Positions 10,451 to 23,004 are shown, counted from the first letter of the stretch. The stretch: DNA of 64,000 nucleotides from Amorphophallus konjac (GCA_022559845.1 CM040117.1:150168732-150232731), one strand, 5' to 3'. Made by a program: numbers and translations. Notes: generated from the sequence alone by a model not told the origin.

Positions 10451-13284
10451 TCAAAAGTAGAACTTGCGAAGTGTAGTCGCGTTCCATGTCTGAGGGACAG
10501 GTGTTCCTTCCATGGTGGACAGTCGATACGCCCCTTTCTCGAGCGTCTCGACCAATCGGTAGGGGCCTTCCCAGGTAGGAGCTAGCTTCCCCGCCGCCTC
10601 CAGTGGTCGAGTGGCTTTGACCTTTCTCAGGACAAAGTCCCCTGGTTGGAAATGTCTGTCTCGGAATCTGGAGTTGTAGTATCGAGTGATGCGTTGTTGG
10701 TATTCCATTGCTCGGATATGTGCAATCTCTTGGATCTCGTCCGCTAAATCGAGGTTTTGCAGTAGCTTCTGCCCGTTCACCTCGGATTTGAAGGGGGCGA
10801 CTCGGAGAGAGGGATTGCCGACCTCCAATGGAATAACGGCTTCCATGCCATACACCAGTTGGAAAGGTGTTTCACCTGTGGCCATTCTCGGAGTAGTTCG
10901 GTGCGACCATAGTACGCTCGGTAATTCCTCGAGCCAGCTTCCCTTGGCCTTGTCGAGCCTAGTTTTGCTACCTTTCAAGATAGTTTTGATAGCATTCTCA
11001 ACCAGTCTGTTGGCCTGAGGGTGGGCTACCGAAGTGAAGTGGTTGCGAATGTTTAGGTCGACACATCTGTCTTTGAAGTAATGAGAATCAAATTACCGAC
11101 CATTATCGCTCACGATCACTCGGGGGACACCATAGCAACAAATGATTAACTTCCAAACAAAACCTCATATGACTGATTCGGTGATCCTAGTGGTGGCCTC
11201 AGCCTCGATCCATTTGGTGAAGTAGTCGATGGCGACAATGACGTACTTCTTCTGAGCCTGAGCCGTGGGGAATAGCCTGAGAATATCGATACCCCACTGA
11301 GCGAAGGGGCATGGCTCGGCAAGGGTGATGAGCTCCGTGGTGGGCTGGTAGATCAGATGGTCGAAGCGCTGACATCGATCGCACTTCTGTACATAGGTCG
11401 TGCAATCGCGCTGGAGAGTGGGCCACCAGTATCCCTGCCGAAGCAAGATCCTGGCGAGCGATCTTCCTCCTTGCTGCGCGCCGCAGATGCCTTCGTGTAC
11501 TTCCTGAATCGCTGGGCTGGCTTCTTCGGCGTTGATGCACTTGAGGAGGGGACCAGAGAAAGATCTTTGGTAAAAGGCATCGTCCAGCATGACGAAACAC
11601 CGAGCTTGGTACTTAAGTTTCCGAGCCTCCCGAGGATCGGGGGGCTCTTGAGAATCCCGAAGTCAGGATATGTAGGGTGTCCGCTAGTCGCTTGGGGGTG
11701 TCGGGTCAACGGTCATAAGCTCGGATTCGATGCTCGGTCGCTCGAGCACTTCGAGGAAGACCGACCAAGTACCTTTGGGGTCGAGGGAGGAGGCCAGGCG
11801 AGTGTGGGCATCCGCTTGGGAGTTTTCCTCCCGGGCTATCCGGACTACCTCAAAGCTCTTGAAGAGTCGGGCCATCCTCTTGACCACCTGGAGGTACTTG
11901 ATCATTTGTCCTTCCCGAGCTTCGTAATCACCGTTAACCTAGCTAGCGACCAATTGGGAGTCGGTGTGGATCCTAACTCGCTCACCCCCCAGTCGTCGAG
12001 CCATCCTGGCCCCTGAGATAAGGGCTTCGTACTCGGAGGCGTTGTTGGACGCCTGGAAGTTGAATTTCAAGGCATACCGCAACTCTGCTCCTTCGGGGGA
12101 CTTGAGAAGGACACCGGTGCTGCTCCCGGCCGAGTTGGAGGACCCATCGACAAACAGGTCCCAAGTGGGCTCGGGCACAAGTGGAGGTACCTCCTCAATC
12201 GGGACGGTGCTTTCGGCGATGAAGTCCGCGAGGGCTTGTCCCTTGATGGCCGAGCGGGGGCGATACGAGATATAGTAGGCCCCAAGCATGATGGCCCATT
12301 GGACGAGGCGTCCCGAGGCTTCAGGGTGAAAGAGAATCTTCTTCAGGGGTTCGCCAGTCAATACGGCGATGGAGTGCCCTTGAAAATAGGGTCGGATGCA
12401 CTTGGCCGAGGTAACCAACGCTAGCACGAGTCTCTCGGTTGCGGGGTACCTTCTTTCAGCCTCATTAAGCACCTTGCTAGTATAGTAAACTAGTCTCTCG
12501 ACCCCCGCGTCGTTCTTGACTAGGACCGAGCTCACTATAGAAGGGGTCGCCGAGAGGAAAAGGTGTAGAGCTTCGCCCGAGGTTGCCTTGGATAGCACCG
12601 GGGGTGAGGCCAAGAATTCTTTGAGTTCGGCGAATGCCTTCTGACATTTCTCATCCCATGCGAACGTAGTAGATGCCATTTTGTGTCCCCTCAACAATTT
12701 GAAGAAGGGTAGGCATCGTTCGGCCGCCCGGGACAGGAAGCAATTGAGCGCAGCAATGCGCCCCGTAAGGCGTTGAACATCCTTGATGCAGGTGGGTGGC
12801 CGCATGTTCAGGATGGCCTGAACCTTGTTGGGGTTGGCCTTAATCCCACGCTGAGTTACCAGGAAGCCTAGGAACTTCTCGGATCTGACTCCGAAGGTGC
12901 ATTTAGCAAGGTTGAGCTTCATGTTGCACCTCGGGAGGGTGTCGAAGGTCTCGGCTAAGTCGGCAAGATGGACTTTGGCCTTCGGTGTTTTGACGAGCAT
13001 GTCAGCAATGTAGGCCTCGACGTTCCGACCGAGCTGTCCCTCGAAGATTTGGTTGATCAGTCTCTGATATATTGGTCCAGCGTTCTTCAACCCGAACAAC
13101 ATTCGGGTGTAGCAGTGTACACCGAAGTCAGTGATGAAGGCGGTCTTTTCAATGTCCTCCAGGTCCATCCTGATCTGATGGTAACCGGAGTAGGCATCCA
13201 GGAAGCTGAGCAACTCATTGCCAGAGGCTGAGTCAACTAGTTGATCGATGCTTGGCAGCATGTAGCAATCTTTCGAAGTAGCCT
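10451..13284 (-). pseudogene. pol: Element H pol, 3' part: RT (rest), RNase H, archaeal RNase H, integrase
   Basis: The order on the minus strand is: RT palm and thumb from 13284 (PLPSIDQLVD-like start, LDAYSGYHQIRM), connection RNase H (about 12650-12320), archaeal-type RNase H (about 12170-11940, FVDGSSNSAG, NNASEYEALI, HTDSQ), then integrase (about 11590-10451) ending LRKFYF. Integrase Asp (VAIDYF, SDNG) and Glu (LVENA) positions remain. The RT catalytic box reads YIAD instead of YIDD. In-frame stops include those near 11937, 11164 and 11095. All pieces are in one frame, so loss was by point mutation. The 235 bp after pol (10216-10450) are non-coding and resemble the matching part of E3. 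Confidence 0.85.
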
Positions 13285-14294
13285 TGTCACGCCCCGAGCC
13301 TTTATTATAGCGGAAGACTAACTCGGGGAGCGCGGACAGCCGGCATGGTAAGCCTCTTGCAAGCAAGAATGATCAGAGCGCAAGACAATCACACACATAA
13401 ATGCAATTGCACAATATTTACTCAAACTCCAACTTTATTTCATAATAATCAAGTATTCAAATACAACCACTAATTCAACTTATTCCAATCTATCAGACTC
13501 AAGAAATAGGAAAATTACATAGACTCAATCTAAACAATATAGACCTTCCTAAGTTTTCACTCTCATCTTGACAATACTTTCATTCGCTCTCGGACCTGCT
13601 ACTTGTATAACCCGAATCCGAATTCGAATCACCTTCATCTCCTGAAAAGATTGGAAATAGGTAATGAGCACACTTGCCCAGTAGGTATCTTCGCATCAAC
13701 ATGAAGGCACTATTAAAGTAATTAAACATTTAGCTCTAAAGAATAAGGTAAAAATCATGCGAATGCGATCAATCACACGATTAAACCAAAGTAACAAGAC
13801 GATCAAGTAAGTTAGAATGAGAGCAAGTACGAACTAGCAAGAATGTAACAAGAACATGATATTGGCCTTTCATGAACAAGAATGTATCGAGAATGTACTA
13901 GCAAGCCACATAATCATCACTCTAGTATCTTTTGCTGATGAGCAAGTACTTCATGAATTTCTGTAGAATATCAAGCAAGAAAGTCATGTACAAGAATGTC
14001 AGGTCATGCCGTAATGTGGATTTTCACTTATTTATAGAGAAAGTACTCCCAGCGCAACGCGACGCCAGTAGCATCATACGCCATGGTTTATAATAGTATG
14101 TTTCCGATAATCAGCCGAGGGGACTAGCATAGAGCCCTTGAACACAATCAGTGTTCGATCGCATCTTCAAGTATAAATCAAGCTTTTTCCACGCATGTAA
14201 CAATAAAGTATGGCCAAGAATGTAATAAGTTCAATAAGCTCATGATAACAATAATTCAATGAATGAATGCTTTAATAAGAATCATGAGAAATCA
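13285..14294 (-). repeat. Element A 3' LTR, fragment 1 (U5 end)
   Basis: Matches 53051-54060 of the intact LTR. On the plus strand it opens TGTCACGCCCCG directly after AGCCT. It contains a TATA-like box on the minus strand at 14029-14036. It is broken at 14294 by element E1; AATCA (14290-14294) is the duplicated target. The short open frames here are not genes. Confidence 0.9.
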
Positions 14295-14616
14295 TGATGG
14301 GGACATCACTTACCACTCCCTATTTCTCCAAGGGTCCTGACGCTCGCCATTATGTTCAGCTTGATTTTCTGAGTCTAGCTATGTAATTTTTATATCTTTC
14401 TTGAGTCATTTTGATGTAATTTCCCCTTTGTTTTGAGTCAAGTCCCTAGGTTATCATGTTGTTTACCTAAGTTTGTGTCTTCATATTGGGCTAGTATGTC
14501 TATTGGGCCCATTTAGAAGGGCCTGGCCCAGGGGCGCCCTTTTCCCTTTCCCCAGCTCTTTTGGTTATCTGTTATTAGTTCTTTTCTCAGGGACTTTTTG
14601 TAAAAGTTGGGACTCC

Positions 14617-14624
14617 TATAAATA
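14617..14624 (+). promoter_or_regulatory. TATA box of E1 5' LTR
   Basis: TATAAATA in the context CTCC-TATAAATA-GGACC, repeated at 26778-26785 in the 3' LTR. E2 has the related TATATATA at 23333-23340, changed to TATATTTA in its left LTR (18691-18698). Confidence 0.65.
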
Positions 14625-14679
14625 GGACCTCAACCCCACTTGAGATGACTAATGAAATATTGAAGAAAGCTTAGCCACT

Positions 14680-15260
14680 TGAAGTGTCTTCCTCTCTCTC
14701 TCTAGCTCTCTCTCTATCTCTCTCTCTCTCTCTAAAGGGGGCGGCCCCCCCTCTCTCTCTTCCCCCTCTCTCTCTCCAAATTTTGCCCCTCTCTCTCTCC
14801 CTTCTCCTTTCCACCTCATCTGCCACATCAGCATCCCACCCCTTCATCTTCCCAAGAGCCATAACTCCCCTTTAATATCTCCACACCCCAAGCAACCCTT
14901 CCCATTCCCCATACACCCTTTCATATTCCCAAGGGAGACTCCCTTCTCCTAGGCACCCCTTCCCATCCCCAAAGCAACCCCTTCCCATCCCCAAGGCTTT
15001 CATTACCTCTCCATTAACCCACCACACCAATTCCAAAGGAAACCCTCCCCACTCCCAAGCCCATTTGCGCACCCCTCCACCTCCATACTCCCTCCCCACT
15101 AGGTCCGCCCCCAGCTCCTCCTTCCCTCTCACACCCTGCTACCCCCATCTCCCTCCATCGGCCCTCACCTCTCTAGACTCCACCCCTCCATCATCAACTA
15201 CAACCCCCTCCCAAACCCACTAAACCTTCCACCCAAGACCCCTCCACATTCACCAAAGAG
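14680..15260 (+). repeat. CT microsatellite and G-poor, C-rich leader tract (E1)
   Basis: After a (CT)n stretch (about 14688-14800) the plus strand is mainly C, T and A with very few G for several hundred bases. The matching tract is at 26845-27420. E2 has an independent-looking equivalent at 18840-19210 and 23480-23850. All start about 70-170 bp downstream of the TATA box. Confidence 0.75.
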
Positions 15261-16211
15261 TGTTCTGCCCCCCCTGGTTCGCTGCCAGCAGATGAAGCCC
15301 CACTTGCAGAGACTGCTCCGGTGCTGTCCGATGTCATCTCGAAGTGCACCATACATCTCCAGAAAGGTCTGCGAGTCTTCTTCGCAAACGAGGTGGAATC
15401 GTCTCATTCCGACTTCGCTACAGTTCGTGGTGACCATTCTCGTCCGACTGCGCAACCAGGACCAGAACCTGTACCAGAGCTTCAGTGCAGAAGCTACCAC
15501 AGCCACACCCCTCAACTTATGAAGGCGCCACTTGGTCGAGAGCTTCTCCCACAAGGCACCCACCTTCACCAACAAGCGGCATCCCGTTCAGCATCAGGAA
15601 GAGCAGTTTCCAATTTTTCTCCCCCGGGTGCGCAGATTGTCCGTCCAGGTCCTGACCTGACACCTCCTCACTCCACGGACTCCTCCTCACCGCCCCGATA
15701 TCCTATGGTGCTGTGCTTGGTTGCTGCTTCAATAAGACTCACCCACGGGCGTCCTCAACTTGGTCCTGCTTCATTCGGGCTTCGGGAGGGGCCGTAGCGC
15801 CTTCGACAAGCAGCTGCAACACTCTGGTCCGGCCCGAACCAGAACGCTGAGTACCTGCTCCGGGGTCCACCCCGGTCAGTGGCAACGCGGGGATCACCCA
15901 CCAAAATTCATCAGCGTACCTGGGTCAGTCGGTGACGATTCGGAACTGGTTTCAGCGACTTCCGAGCTTGGGGGAGTACACAGCGGCGACTGCACCGCCC
16001 CTCTGTCCTGCGGTTCCAGATTTGGGAAGATTCGGCGGAGCACTCCATCGGCGCGACTCGAGCTTACCACCCCTCCCCGCCTGGCTGGCTTAACGCCCCT
16101 CCCTGTGTGGAGGTAGTGTTTGAATTGTAATACAAATATCCCCACCCCAAGTCCACCCTCCTGTGTGAGGTGTAGTGATTGTATAGTTTAAACAGGGTTC
16201 AAGCTTCATCG

Positions 16212-16284
16212 GCGCAGTGTGCTGGGAACCCACACTTCCCCGCTCGCCCTCGTCTCCGAACGGGGTTGGTTTCTTCAAACCAAC
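16212..16284 (+). other. Hairpin cluster in the E1 LTR leader
   Basis: Three adjacent inverted repeats: GGGAA/TTCCC, CCCGCTCG/CGAACGGG (one mismatch) and a perfect 8-bp stem GTTGGTTT-CTTC-AAACCAAC at 16265-16284. The last one is kept in the 3' LTR (28425-28444). E2 has the same cluster with different stem bases but full pairing. Confidence 0.75.
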
Positions 16285-16693
16285 CAAGATAAGCCCTGAC
16301 TTTTGCTTCATTATTAGTGCTTGTTCATTTAATATCTGTGGACGTTGCTCTGTTGAGCAAGAGAGAGAGCGCCCGACCCCGCGTGTTCCACTCATGAGCG
16401 GTCACCGTGGGCAGTGATAGAGAGGGACCTAGTGCCCCAATTGGCACCCGGCCAGCCCCTTAAGTGTGGGCCTCGTACCTTCGGGAGAGCAACCCTAGCC
16501 CTGCTGGCACTCTACCAGCAAGGGCCTTGATCCATCATCTCCCCTTGGCATCATCAAGTCACCCGGGCTTGTGTGTGTGCGACGGCGATTCGGCCCATTC
16601 TAGTACTTTAAATGCTTTGTGCTTGTGCTTGCGGAATAGGTCCAAGGACCCGTGTCCATTTTGCTGCATACCCCTTGGTCGTGTCACATCAAA

Positions 16694-16705
16694 TGGTATC
16701 AGAGC
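16694..16705 (+). promoter_or_regulatory. Primer-binding site, initiator-Met tRNA type (E1)
   Basis: TGGTATCAGAGC two bases after the LTR end at 16691. Confidence 0.85.
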
Positions 16706-16788
16706 AAGTTCACAACTTGTCCCTCTACAAGTTGGTCCTAGGGTGCATTCACATTTAGAGTCATCATTGGGCCACCCAGTGCATCATC

Positions 16789-18411
16789 ATGTATACTCCA
16801 CATTGGTTAAGTCCCCCCAACACGGCCTTCCACAAGAGTCCGGTTGACCCTCTCCTCATGGACATCATCCTAGAAGGGGACCTTAGTTTTGACGGATCTA
16901 GTCCTAATGCCTACCTAAAGTGGGAAGCTACCATAGATAAACACTTTGATAGGACTAGGGTCTATGGACACGCTAGAGTCCGCAGGGCCACAGGGCGGCT
17001 TCGGGGACAAGCCAAGAAGTAGTGGGAACGCATAGTGAGCTTAAGAAGGATTTGGAGGCAAGAACCCATAGAATCATGGAAAGAGATGAAGATTGAGCTT
17101 AGGAAGATCTATGCTCCCCGACCTTCCCACTCCTACCTTGAGAACCATAACCCGAGGAGCACTCCCACTTCCCCTTTCTCTCCCGGGCAACTCCGACCTC
17201 AGATTGAGGCAAAAGGGAACCACGGCCCTAGAGCTTGGTCACCTCGGGATGAGTTTGATAGGAAAAGGTTTGACTATGATCCCTATTATGACTATGAGAG
17301 GCCCCAACATTACGGGCATGGGAGTATCCCATTTCGGCCCATTAATCTTCCTCCCACCCCTCCTTCGACAAGAGTCACCCCTAGTCAAAACATGCCCCGG
17401 CAAGAAGGGGGTTCCAATGGACCAAGTGTGGGTGAGACCACTCAGGGAAGTAGACAACAATGCTCTAAGTGTAGAGGCTTTGGACACTTCATCCATCAAT
17501 GCCCTTCACGAGAGATGTCCAACACCCTAACTGAAGAAATACTTACCCCTATCCAAAGGGAACAGGAGAATGTGATTGAAATCCATGAGGCTCCCCTAGA
17601 TTGGGAGGAAGAATATGAAGCCCAATGCCAAGGGTTGGGTCAAGAAGGCTTATCTTTATCCAAAGAGACCACAACGAGCCTAACTAGGAACATCCTCCCC
17701 CTAGAGTTGCCAGATGACCAACCAAGTCCCCCCACCCCTCCCTCCATGAGAATTGTGATTTTAGGGGAACCTCTCATTGAGTGGCTAAAACAAGACATCC
17801 TCCTCTACATCATACACCCCCCTACGGAAAATCATTACCCAATTGTGCCCACCCTACCATTCCACACAACCTATCATTCATTTTGCTTTGTAGGAGCCAT
17901 GAGGGACTTGATTAAAGGCATACTAAGGCAAATAGAGGTGACAAACACGCTGGCCTTAGGAGTGAGTGATACGGGATACCTTAGTTTCTCACACCCCTCT
18001 ATCAGGTCCATCATCTCCATTTACACTAAGGGTCCTTGCATGAGTGAGCTCGTATTGTTTCTACCCGAGCCCGATAAGTTTTACACCACCCCCCTACCAC
18101 AAGAAAAGGGCACTCAACCTAGGGAATCCACTTTGGTACTTACCCCATTAGGAGACGAGTGCCTAGCCCACACTAGGGAGTGTATGCTTTGGAGTGCTCC
18201 AGGTCTAGGATGGGAAGAAGCCTCAATCCCCTCAACCCAAGTCCTCCCAGATCCACATGATCCCTTCCCACTAGCCCTTCTTTGCCAACCCACCTCCTTG
18301 CCCTCCTACATCTTTCCCTACCCCTCGTCCCTTTACAAGGAGCATTACGATAGGTCCCACCAGGTTCATGATTCCCACTTCCCTATGTGTCCTACGGACC
18401 CTAGGACGATC
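16789..18411 (+). pseudogene. E1 gag-like protein fused to unknown domain X (5' part)
   Basis: ATG at 16789 opens a frame broken by TAG at 17020-17022 and cut at 18411 by E2. Before the stop, the sequence (FDGSSPNAYLKWE) and the part just after it (IESWKEMKIELRKIYAP) match Gypsy capsid, but the rest of the capsid appears deleted. A CCHC knuckle (CSKCRGFGHFIHQC) is at 17461-17502. Next comes a Pro-rich linker and, at about 17753-18085, a block that I do not recognise but that E2 also encodes: it starts with an L-I-x-W-L-K motif and ends with a hydrophobic LVLFLPEPD. The same frame resumes at 25257 after E2. Gag would bind RNA; the role of domain X is unknown. Confidence 0.7.
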
Positions 18412-20610
18412 TGATGGGGACATCACCTCCCATGCCCACGTTCACAGCTCGTCTCCTCGCCCCGGTTGCATCCGGCATGGTCTAGTCATTTAATTTTGAG
18501 TCCTATGTAATTTTTATTTGAGTCATGTTCCTAGGTCTTGTGTTCATTTCCCTAAGTTTGAGTGTCATTAGGTTGTCTAGTTAGCTATTGGGCCCAATTC
18601 ATTGGGCTTGGCCCAAGGGCTCTCCCCTACCCCCTCGGTTATTTATCATTGAGTCAATTGTCAGGGACTTTTGTAGAAATGTGGGTTTCCTATATTTAGG
18701 ACCCCATTCCCCCCCCATTTCAACTTAATGAATCAATGAATGAAAAAAAATGCCATTTTGTGAGTTCTATCTTTATTTTTATGGTGGAGTGAATCCATTA
18801 ATGAGGTGAGAAGCCTTAGGGAGAGAATCCCACCCATCCCCCTCTTAATCTCTCTCTTTCACTCCCCTTTCTCTCTCCTCCACACCCAATTTTAAAAATT
18901 TTCTCTCTCCTCCCTTCCCAACCACCACTCTCCCACCTACCCCCATTAAAGGCCACTCCCCTTCCCCACACATCCCATTACTCCACCCCCTAGTCCCAAG
19001 GGAGCATCCCCAATCACTAAGCCACCCTCCAACCACCTCATCCCTTTCCCAAGCACCCTTCCCTCTCCCCCATGCAACCCTCCACCTCCCAAGACCATTT
19101 GAATTTGAATATCCCCTTCCCTCCATAGCCCAAAGTCGCCCAACTCATTTCCCCATTGAGTAGGCCACCCCCATCCCCTTCCCTCCACTCCACTCTACCA
19201 AGAGCAGCCACCCCATCACCCTTCCTCCACCTTGGCTGAGAGCCTGCAGAGAACCAGTGGAGTGCAGCAGCGACCCCGTCTTCCCCCTGGCGTCCCTGGA
19301 GGTCCAAGAGCTATCGTCAGAAGCGTCTGCCTGTCTTCTTCGCAACGGAAGTGGTTTCGTTGTCGTCCGAGCACCGTGCTGCCCGGGAGAGCCGTTCTCC
19401 CTCGACTGCGCGAAGCTCTCCTGACAGAGCACCTGAACGTGATTGGAAGCTCTGCCACGACAAATCCAGCGTGAATCAAGACAAGATCCCTTCTGCAAAG
19501 TTTTTACTCCTTCTGTCTACTTTCAGAATCAAGAAGCGGAACTCCGTTCGGCATCCTGTAGCAGGAGTTATCAATTTTCTCCCTCATCCATGCGGTTCTA
19601 CTTCCCACAGTCTGCACCGACTTGTCGTCATTGTTCAGAGTTTCCTGGACTTCTCCGGCATCGTTTGGCTTCCCCGTCTATTTTTCTGCGAAGAAGACTC
19701 GTCCATGGTTCCAAAGACTCCAACAGTGCTCGATTCTGAGTTCGGGAGCTATCGGGGCAACCTCTGCAACCTGCTGTTGGAAACCAGGAGCTGTCAGTCC
19801 GAGAATCTACCTCCCTGTTCGGGCCTCCACCCAGACCAGCATTGACGACAGAAGAAATTAATAAAATTTGGACGACTTCCCCGGCCTACTATGAAGATTT
19901 TCCAGGTGGTTTCGTCCCCAAAAAAATTCGGTAGCAGTTGCAGCAGTCAATTCATCAGTCTCCTGTCAGCACCCACAGAACTGGGTAGAATCGGCAACCT
20001 CCCATCTTCGGTGTTCCCTTCTCAAATTCCCCTCCCCGCTTGGCCGGCTGAAGGCCCCTCCCTGTGTGGAGGTAGTGTTTGGATGTAACTATCATCTTCC
20101 CTTCCCCACGATCCCCCCCTTGCATGGGGTGTAGTGTTGTAATAGCTTAAACAGGTCAAGCTACCCCGGCGCGGCGTGTGGGGAACCCACGCTTCCCCGC
20201 TCGCCCTCGTCTCCGAGCGGGACCGGTTTCTTCAAACCGGTCGAGTGAGTGCTCCAAAACTTTGCTCTAATTCATGCTTGTTCTTTCAATATTAGTTCAT
20301 AAACTCCGCTGGCCGTGACGAGAGCCCGATCCTTAAGCTCATTTGCTATAAGTGATCATCGTGGGAAGAGAGTGGAACCCGTGCCCTTTGGCACTTCGTC
20401 GGACCCTTGATTTGGGCAGCCATACCCTTGGGGAATCAAACCTTGGCCTTGCTGGCCCTCTACCAGCAAGGGCCCAGCCCACACAACCTCCCCTTGGCAT
20501 TGCCAAGTTACCCCGGGTCTTAGTGAGCATCGGGTGAGCGGTTGCCATTATCGGTCCGTTTTGAATGCTTAATTGTGCTTGCTTGTTGAGTCCTAGGTTG
20601 TGTCACATCA
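18412..20610 (+). repeat. Element E2 5' LTR
   Basis: Near-identical to 23024-25251 but 29 bp shorter: a stretch between two copies of TTTGAGTCAT (right copy 23131-23170) is missing here, as expected from slippage or recombination between short direct repeats. The leader contains a G-poor C-rich tract and the hairpin cluster. Open frames on either strand are by-products of the base bias. Confidence 0.9.
20180..20241 (+). other. Hairpin cluster in the E2 LTR leader
   Basis: GGGGAA/TTCCCC (20180-20198), CCCGCTCG/CGAGCGGG (20196-20221, perfect 8 bp) and ACCGGTTT-CTTC-AAACCGGT (20222-20241, perfect 8 bp). The last is repeated at 24863-24882. Compared with E1, the outer three pairs of the last stem differ on both sides and still pair. 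Confidence 0.8.
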
Positions 20611-20612
20611 AT

Positions 20613-20624
20613 TGGTATCAGAGC
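20613..20624 (+). promoter_or_regulatory. Primer-binding site, initiator-Met tRNA type (E2)
   Basis: TGGTATCAGAGC two bases after the LTR end at 20610. Confidence 0.85.
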
Positions 20625-22224
20625 AAGTCATTGACTTGTCTCTACAAGTCAAGTCCTAGGGCATGCTTGCATTCTTGTCCGAACCGTGCATTGTCAAACC
20701 CATCATTGTTAACATTGAGTCTTGGGTCACATGGCCCCTCTCCCAATCATATCCCATGCATGCTTACCTAATGGAGAGCCCGTAGAAATTGATTTCATTG
20801 ACCTAGAATCTGAAAATTGGGTGTCCCCCGATATCATTACCTCTCTTTGTAGGACCGGACAAATTGTGCACAATGGAGACCAAGTCTTTATTGAATTCCA
20901 TAAATGGTTCGGGAAAACTAAGTATTTGGATGGGGCTTGGTGTCAAAAGGGAACATTGGCGGGTCCATGTATAATCCTAGGTAAGAAATGGTTAGATGAA
21001 AGGAATGCCGACATCGACCCAACACGTCGGAATTGCCTAGTGCATCCGCCACACCTTTCGGGAACCTTTAAATTCAACAACCTTGTATTCTCCCACCCGC
21101 GGGAATCCCGCCCTTGTTCACCACCCCGGGTGCACCATACTCCGGCCATCATCACCCCACCATCAAAGAACCTTCCCACTCCATTAGCTTTGGAAGAAGT
21201 AGTCCACCCACTTTACCACATGAAGACAAATACCTCTCGGGAACCTATCCCCTCCATGGAGAGCACCCATGCCCCAATTGAAGAGGAAGCCTCGCACGAG
21301 GATCTTCACCCTCCACCACCCCCTCTAGATAAGGCCGAATTCATCTTGGAAGAGTCCCTTATTAGTTGGCTAAAGAAGAGCCCAATAAGAGAGATCACGG
21401 CCCACGATTGCCTTCCCATAAAGGAAAACCTTCCCATAATGCACATCTCCTCCTATCACACCATAATCCAAACATCCTACCAAGTGGAAACCTTAAAGGA
21501 CCTTCTCAAGGTCTTAGCTTGGCAATATGAGTTGACCAGCTTGTTGACCCCCATGGCTCACCAATCTAGGAGCCTTGACCTCCTACACCTTTGTGTCGGG
21601 TCTATCACCTCGGTTTGCACCATTGGTTGCTACACTAGCGACCTCCTTCTATTCCTCCCCACACCCGATGAGCCCGACCTTCTCCTCAATTTGGAGCTTC
21701 TTATATCGGGTGGAAAGTCAAGCCCTCCCTCATGGTCGACCCACTCACAAAGAACTTCGGCCCAATTGTCTCATTAGAGGAGGATGACCCAACACCACTT
21801 GAGGATCTTGAGGACATATGGCCCCTCCCCCTCGATAACCCTTTTTATGATCCCTTTGATCCCTTCCAATGGGGGTCAAAGAACCCATGGGGCCCAACCA
21901 CCTTATCCACCACCCACCTTTCCTTATCCCAACCCACCATGTTTGATCCAATCCACCCCATCCTAGACCCGGGTTACACCTTGGGAGCCATGACCTTGGG
22001 CCACATATCCCCAGGTAATAAGGTTGTGCCCCACCCCATGATGACCACCTTCTTAGATCCATTCGATCCTTTCCAATGGGAGTTCAAAGGTTGTCCCACA
22101 CCTATACACATGGAAGTCACCTTTGGGAAAAGCATGCATGTGTCTAGGCTTACCATACCCCTTGGCATGAACACTATGTTGGGTCCATTCATTCATATCA
22201 CCCACATGTCAAGTAGAAAGTATG

Positions 22225-22440
22225 AGTGGTCCATATTCGGATGTCATGGTCCACCTTCATTCATCATGGGTCTTAAGCATGTCAAAGGCATCTACGGATG
22301 TCCGGGTCCCCCAATATTTATCACCAATTTGCATGATAGGGCCACCTACGGGTGTCCCGGCCCACCTAGGCTAACCAAAGTCTACACTGCATCATTACAC
22401 GATAGGTCTACTTTTGGTTGCCCAGGTCCACCCATCACCC
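22225..22440 (+). repeat. GCPGPP coding repeat array (E2)
   Basis: Four in-frame copies of a unit of 18-22 codons with the core (F/Y)GC(P/H)GPP occur near 22237, 22292, 22347 and 22412. Later copies also share HDR(A/S)T before the core. Synonymous and non-synonymous differences between copies show that the array is not freshly duplicated. Confidence 0.8.
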
Positions 22441-22987
22441 CTAGAATGTCTGCATTCACAACATTGCATAAAGAGATCCGCAAGCACATTAGCAAGAAGA
22501 ATGTGACTTATAAAAGGCGAGCCGACTCTCATCGACGTCACCAAGAATTCCATGAGGGTGACTTTGTGATGGTAAGGACGGAGAGGCTCTCCCCGGGAGC
22601 CATCTCCAAATTGAGGCCACGTGGGGCTGGTCCCTTCCAGGTCCTGAGGCGCATTGGTGCAAATGCCTATGAGTTAGATCTCCCCGAGGAATATGGGGTA
22701 AGTCCCACATTCAGTGTCGCCGACCTAGTGCCATACAAGGGACCCACGGTGGTACCTAGTGAGGATATTGAGCCTATTCCCTCCGTTGAGAGAGCACCCA
22801 CCCGTGAGGAGAGTCCACCAGCCAAGAGAGCCCAGCGTGAGCGCATTGAACGAATATTGGATGAACAGGTCACTACCACCAGGAGCAAGGTATACGAGCG
22901 CTATCTCGGCAGGTGGATGGATCGGTCTCGTTCGGAAGACTTGAGGGCAGTACCACTTCTACACCCTCCAAGGAGGGAAGGACACTT

Positions 22988-23004
22988 ACTCGACGGAGTC
23001 GAGT
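22988..23004 (+). other. 17-bp hairpin 19 bp before the E2 3' LTR
   Basis: ACTCGAC-GGA-GTCGAGT, a perfect 7-bp stem. E1 has ACTCGAC-AGA-GTCGAGT at exactly the same distance (26420-26436). No polypurine tract is visible before either 3' LTR. Confidence 0.7.

Larger units (their letters stand above)
14295..16691 (+). repeat. Element E1 5' LTR
   Basis: The TATA box at 14617-14624 lies only about 320 bp in, so U3 is short and R-U5 is about 2 kb. The leader has a CT microsatellite and a long G-poor tract (14680-15260), then ordinary sequence, then a hairpin cluster (16212-16284). Open frames in it (for example 15321-15797) are not conserved as protein and lie in LTR, so I do not call them genes. 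Confidence 0.9.

Noticed and set aside
19351..19845. Plus-strand frames in E2 LTRs (19351-19845, 23992-24729)
   Set aside because: They lie within LTR leader, differ in frame and length between the two LTRs, and resemble no known protein.
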